From assembly GCF_000192435.1 (NCBI RefSeq), contig NZ_AEUD01000003.1:292449-356448 (forward strand): DNA of 64,000 nucleotides, given 5' to 3'. The DNA comes from Gordonia neofelifaecis NRRL B-59395. Lineage in GTDB: Bacteria; Actinomycetota; Actinomycetes; Mycobacteriales; Mycobacteriaceae. A program made the position numbers and the translations under genes. Under the pieces are notes generated by a model that was not told where the DNA came from, did not search any database, and worked only from the letters and a program-made list of their open reading frames with translations. The first letter of the stretch is position 1; each line of letters starts with the position of its first letter. Below are positions 62,647-64,000 of the stretch, one piece after another.

Positions 62647-63312
62647 ATGAACGCCGACGCCACGACCGAATCAGCCGGGACACCAGATCTGCTGATGCCC
62701 CAAGCCCTGCTATCGCGAACCGCGGAGAGGCTCGCCGCCCAGTACCGAGGGATCGTGTCCGAACAGACCGTCGAACGGGTCGTATTCGAGTCCTACACCG
62801 CGCTGCGGCGCACCTCCCGCATCCACACTCACCTGGTGACCCTGACAGGCAGGTTCGCCGCAGAACGCCTCGCCGCCCTAGCGCAGTCCACCGGCGCAAC
62901 CACCACGACCGTGCCCGAAGTGCTGTTCATCTGCGTCCACAACGCTGGCCGCTCACAGATGGCCGCCGCGCTCCTGACCCACCACGCGGCAGGACGAGTG
63001 CACGTACGTTCAGCCGGGTCTCTACCCGCGGCGGACATCAACCCGATCGTCGAGCTAGCCATGACAGAGATCGGCCTTGATCTCGCCGCCAAGTTCCCCA
63101 AGCCGCTCACCGACGATGTGGTCGCGGCCGCGGACGTCGTGATCTCCATGGGCTGCGGCGACGCCTGCCCGATCTACCCGGGCAAGCGGTACCTGGACTG
63201 GCAAGTCGCCGACCCCGACAACCACCCCATCGAGACCGTTCGTCTGATCCGCGACGACCTCAACTACCGCGTCCGCAACCTCCTCGCCGAGCTCCTACCT
63301 GCCACTACCTGA
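62647..63312 (+). CDS. arsC: Thioredoxin-type arsenate reductase with N-terminal helical domain
   Basis: A 221-residue two-part protein. Residues 1-88 form a helical domain (YRGIVSEQTVERVVFESYTALRRTSRIHTHLVTLTGRFAAERLAALA) seen fused to ArsC in other mycobacteria. The rest is a canonical ArsC with P-loop CVHNAGRSQMAAALL and the redox Cys pair in MGCGDACPIYPG. It thus differs in mechanism from the single-Cys enzyme immediately upstream. Locus A lacks this gene, though a fragment of one is at 47116-47340. Confidence 0.9.
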   Translation: MNADATTESAGTPDLLMPQALLSRTAERLAAQYRGIVSEQTVERVVFESYTALRRTSRIHTHLVTLTGRFAAERLAALAQSTGATTTTVPEVLFICVHNAGRSQMAAALLTHHAAGRVHVRSAGSLPAADINPIVELAMTEIGLDLAAKFPKPLTDDVVAAADVVISMGCGDACPIYPGKRYLDWQVADPDNHPIETVRLIRDDLNYRVRNLLAELLPATT

Positions 63313-63416
63313 CCGCCGCTGATCGGCCTGCCCGCACGCTCCCGCGACTTCTCCCAACAGCGCGGCACCCTGCTCTACCTCACATACCCGTGTCCCTTCG
63401 GAAGGAACCGACACCC

Positions 63417-63986
63417 ATGCCTGCACGCAAGATCATCGCAATCGGCGGATCAGACGCCGGAATCTCCGCCGCACTGCGGGCTCGCGAGCTCGACCCAACC
63501 AGCGAAGTCACCGTCGTCGTCGCCGACGCCTACCCGAACTTCTCCATCTGCGGCATCCCGTACTACGTCTCCGGCGAAGTCACGCACTGGAGCAACCTCG
63601 CCCACCGCACCGCCGCCGACCTCGCCGCCACCGGCATGACCGTTCATACCGACACCCGGGCCACCGCGATCGACACCGCCGGGCACCGCCTCACCGTCAC
63701 CGGGCCCGACGGCGTCTCACGAGACCTCGACTATGACGCTCTCATCGTCGGGACCGGCGCGGTCTCAGTGCGGCCACCGATCACCGGCCTCGACCAACTA
63801 GGCCCTGACGACGGCGTTCACCTCCTGCACTCGATGGGCGACACCTTCGCCGTCATGAACACCCTGACCACCACCGACCCGAAGACCGCGATCATCATCG
63901 GCGCCGGCTACATAGGCCTGGAGATGGCCGAAGGGCTCACCACCCGAGGCCTAGCTGTACTTCCCCGACACGTTGTGAACATCTGA
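63417..63986 (+). pseudogene. FAD-dependent pyridine nucleotide-disulfide oxidoreductase, truncated
   Basis: A 189-codon N-terminal part of a CoA-disulfide-reductase/NADH-oxidase-like flavoprotein: IAIGGSDAGISAALRARELDP, SICGIPYYVSGEV (redox Cys), ALIVGTGAVSVRPPITGLDQL and IIGAGYIGLEMAEGLTTRGL. The family continues for a further 250 or so residues, but here the frame leaves the family after about 63955 and stops at 63986. Genes of this kind occur in actinobacterial ars operons. The break suggests an insertion or deletion junction at the right edge of the window. Confidence 0.8.
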
Positions 63987-64000
63987 GTTGAAGCGAAGAC

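Noticed and set aside
1-64000. tRNA, rRNA and CRISPR arrays
   Set aside because: No cloverleaf-like T-loop patterns, no rRNA sequence and no regularly spaced repeats were seen by eye; a tRNA scan would be more reliable.

Overview
The window is high-GC actinobacterial DNA. A complete yrbE/mce lipid-import operon, an MmpL-type RND transporter, Mycobacterium-style class III adenylate cyclase, EspR-like and CmtR-like regulators, and single-cysteine arsenate reductases of the mycothiol type all point to Mycobacteriales (Mycolicibacterium-like or a close relative). Two recombinase modules, an ISL3 element, IS3 remnants, many gene fragments and a block of small plasmid-type genes suggest a plasmid or large genomic island rather than core chromosome. 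I saw no rRNA, tRNA or CRISPR.

Layout. (1) 1-3218: a three-gene tyrosine-recombinase module. (2) 3246-6109: arsenic locus A (arsR, arsI, arsR, acr3, arsC). (3) 6370-9190: decayed genes (ferredoxin reductase, thioesterase, TetR) around an intact BtrH-like gene. (4) 9280-19271: a lipid-oxidation operon on the minus strand (AurF-like diiron protein, Baeyer-Villiger-type monooxygenase, SDR, KshB-like reductase, alpha/beta hydrolase, TetR), divergent from DUF4873 and mmpL genes. (5) 19300-21115: an acyl-CoA synthetase pseudogene split by an ISL3 insertion with a perfect 8-bp target duplication. (6) 21313-29811: the minus-strand operon yrbEA-yrbEB-mceA-F-mas. (7) 30213-42579: further oxidative and lipid genes (PF10118 protein, FprB-like reductase, second AurF-like protein, SDR, thioesterase, DoxX, CoA ligase) mixed with pseudogenes. 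(8) 42603-47090: cyclase, thioesterase and MFS exporter, with a divergent TetR gene. (9) 47116-51867: an arsC fragment, then small plasmid-type genes including a DnaB-N-like protein, a VbhA-like antitoxin and two HTH regulators. (10) 52107-55327: a second recombinase module, closely similar to the first. (11) 55376-59651: a lead/cadmium-type cassette (lspA, P1B ATPase, CmtR-like regulator), a methyltransferase and a thioredoxin-like protein. (12) 59648-64000: arsenic locus B, with two arsC types and a truncated flavoprotein at the right edge.

The most interesting new signal is a bipartite 27-bp motif, two copies of GTAYC-N-GATAC separated by 5 bp. It lies 35-45 bp upstream of the start codons of the first AurF/BVMO operon, the yrbE/mce operon, the second AurF/fprB operon and a decayed gene at 39077. 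This links oxidation, export and import genes spread over about 24 kb into one likely regulon, plausibly controlled by the TetR gene at the end of the first operon. The inferred picture is import of a hydrophobic substrate by Mce, oxidation by diiron, flavin and SDR enzymes fed by dedicated ferredoxin reductases, CoA activation, and export by MmpL.

The metal-resistance parts are better understood. Each ars locus pairs a C-As lyase, two different ArsR types with distinct operators, an Acr3 efflux pump and arsenate reductase. The ATPase-lspA-CmtR group resembles known lead/cadmium resistance operons.
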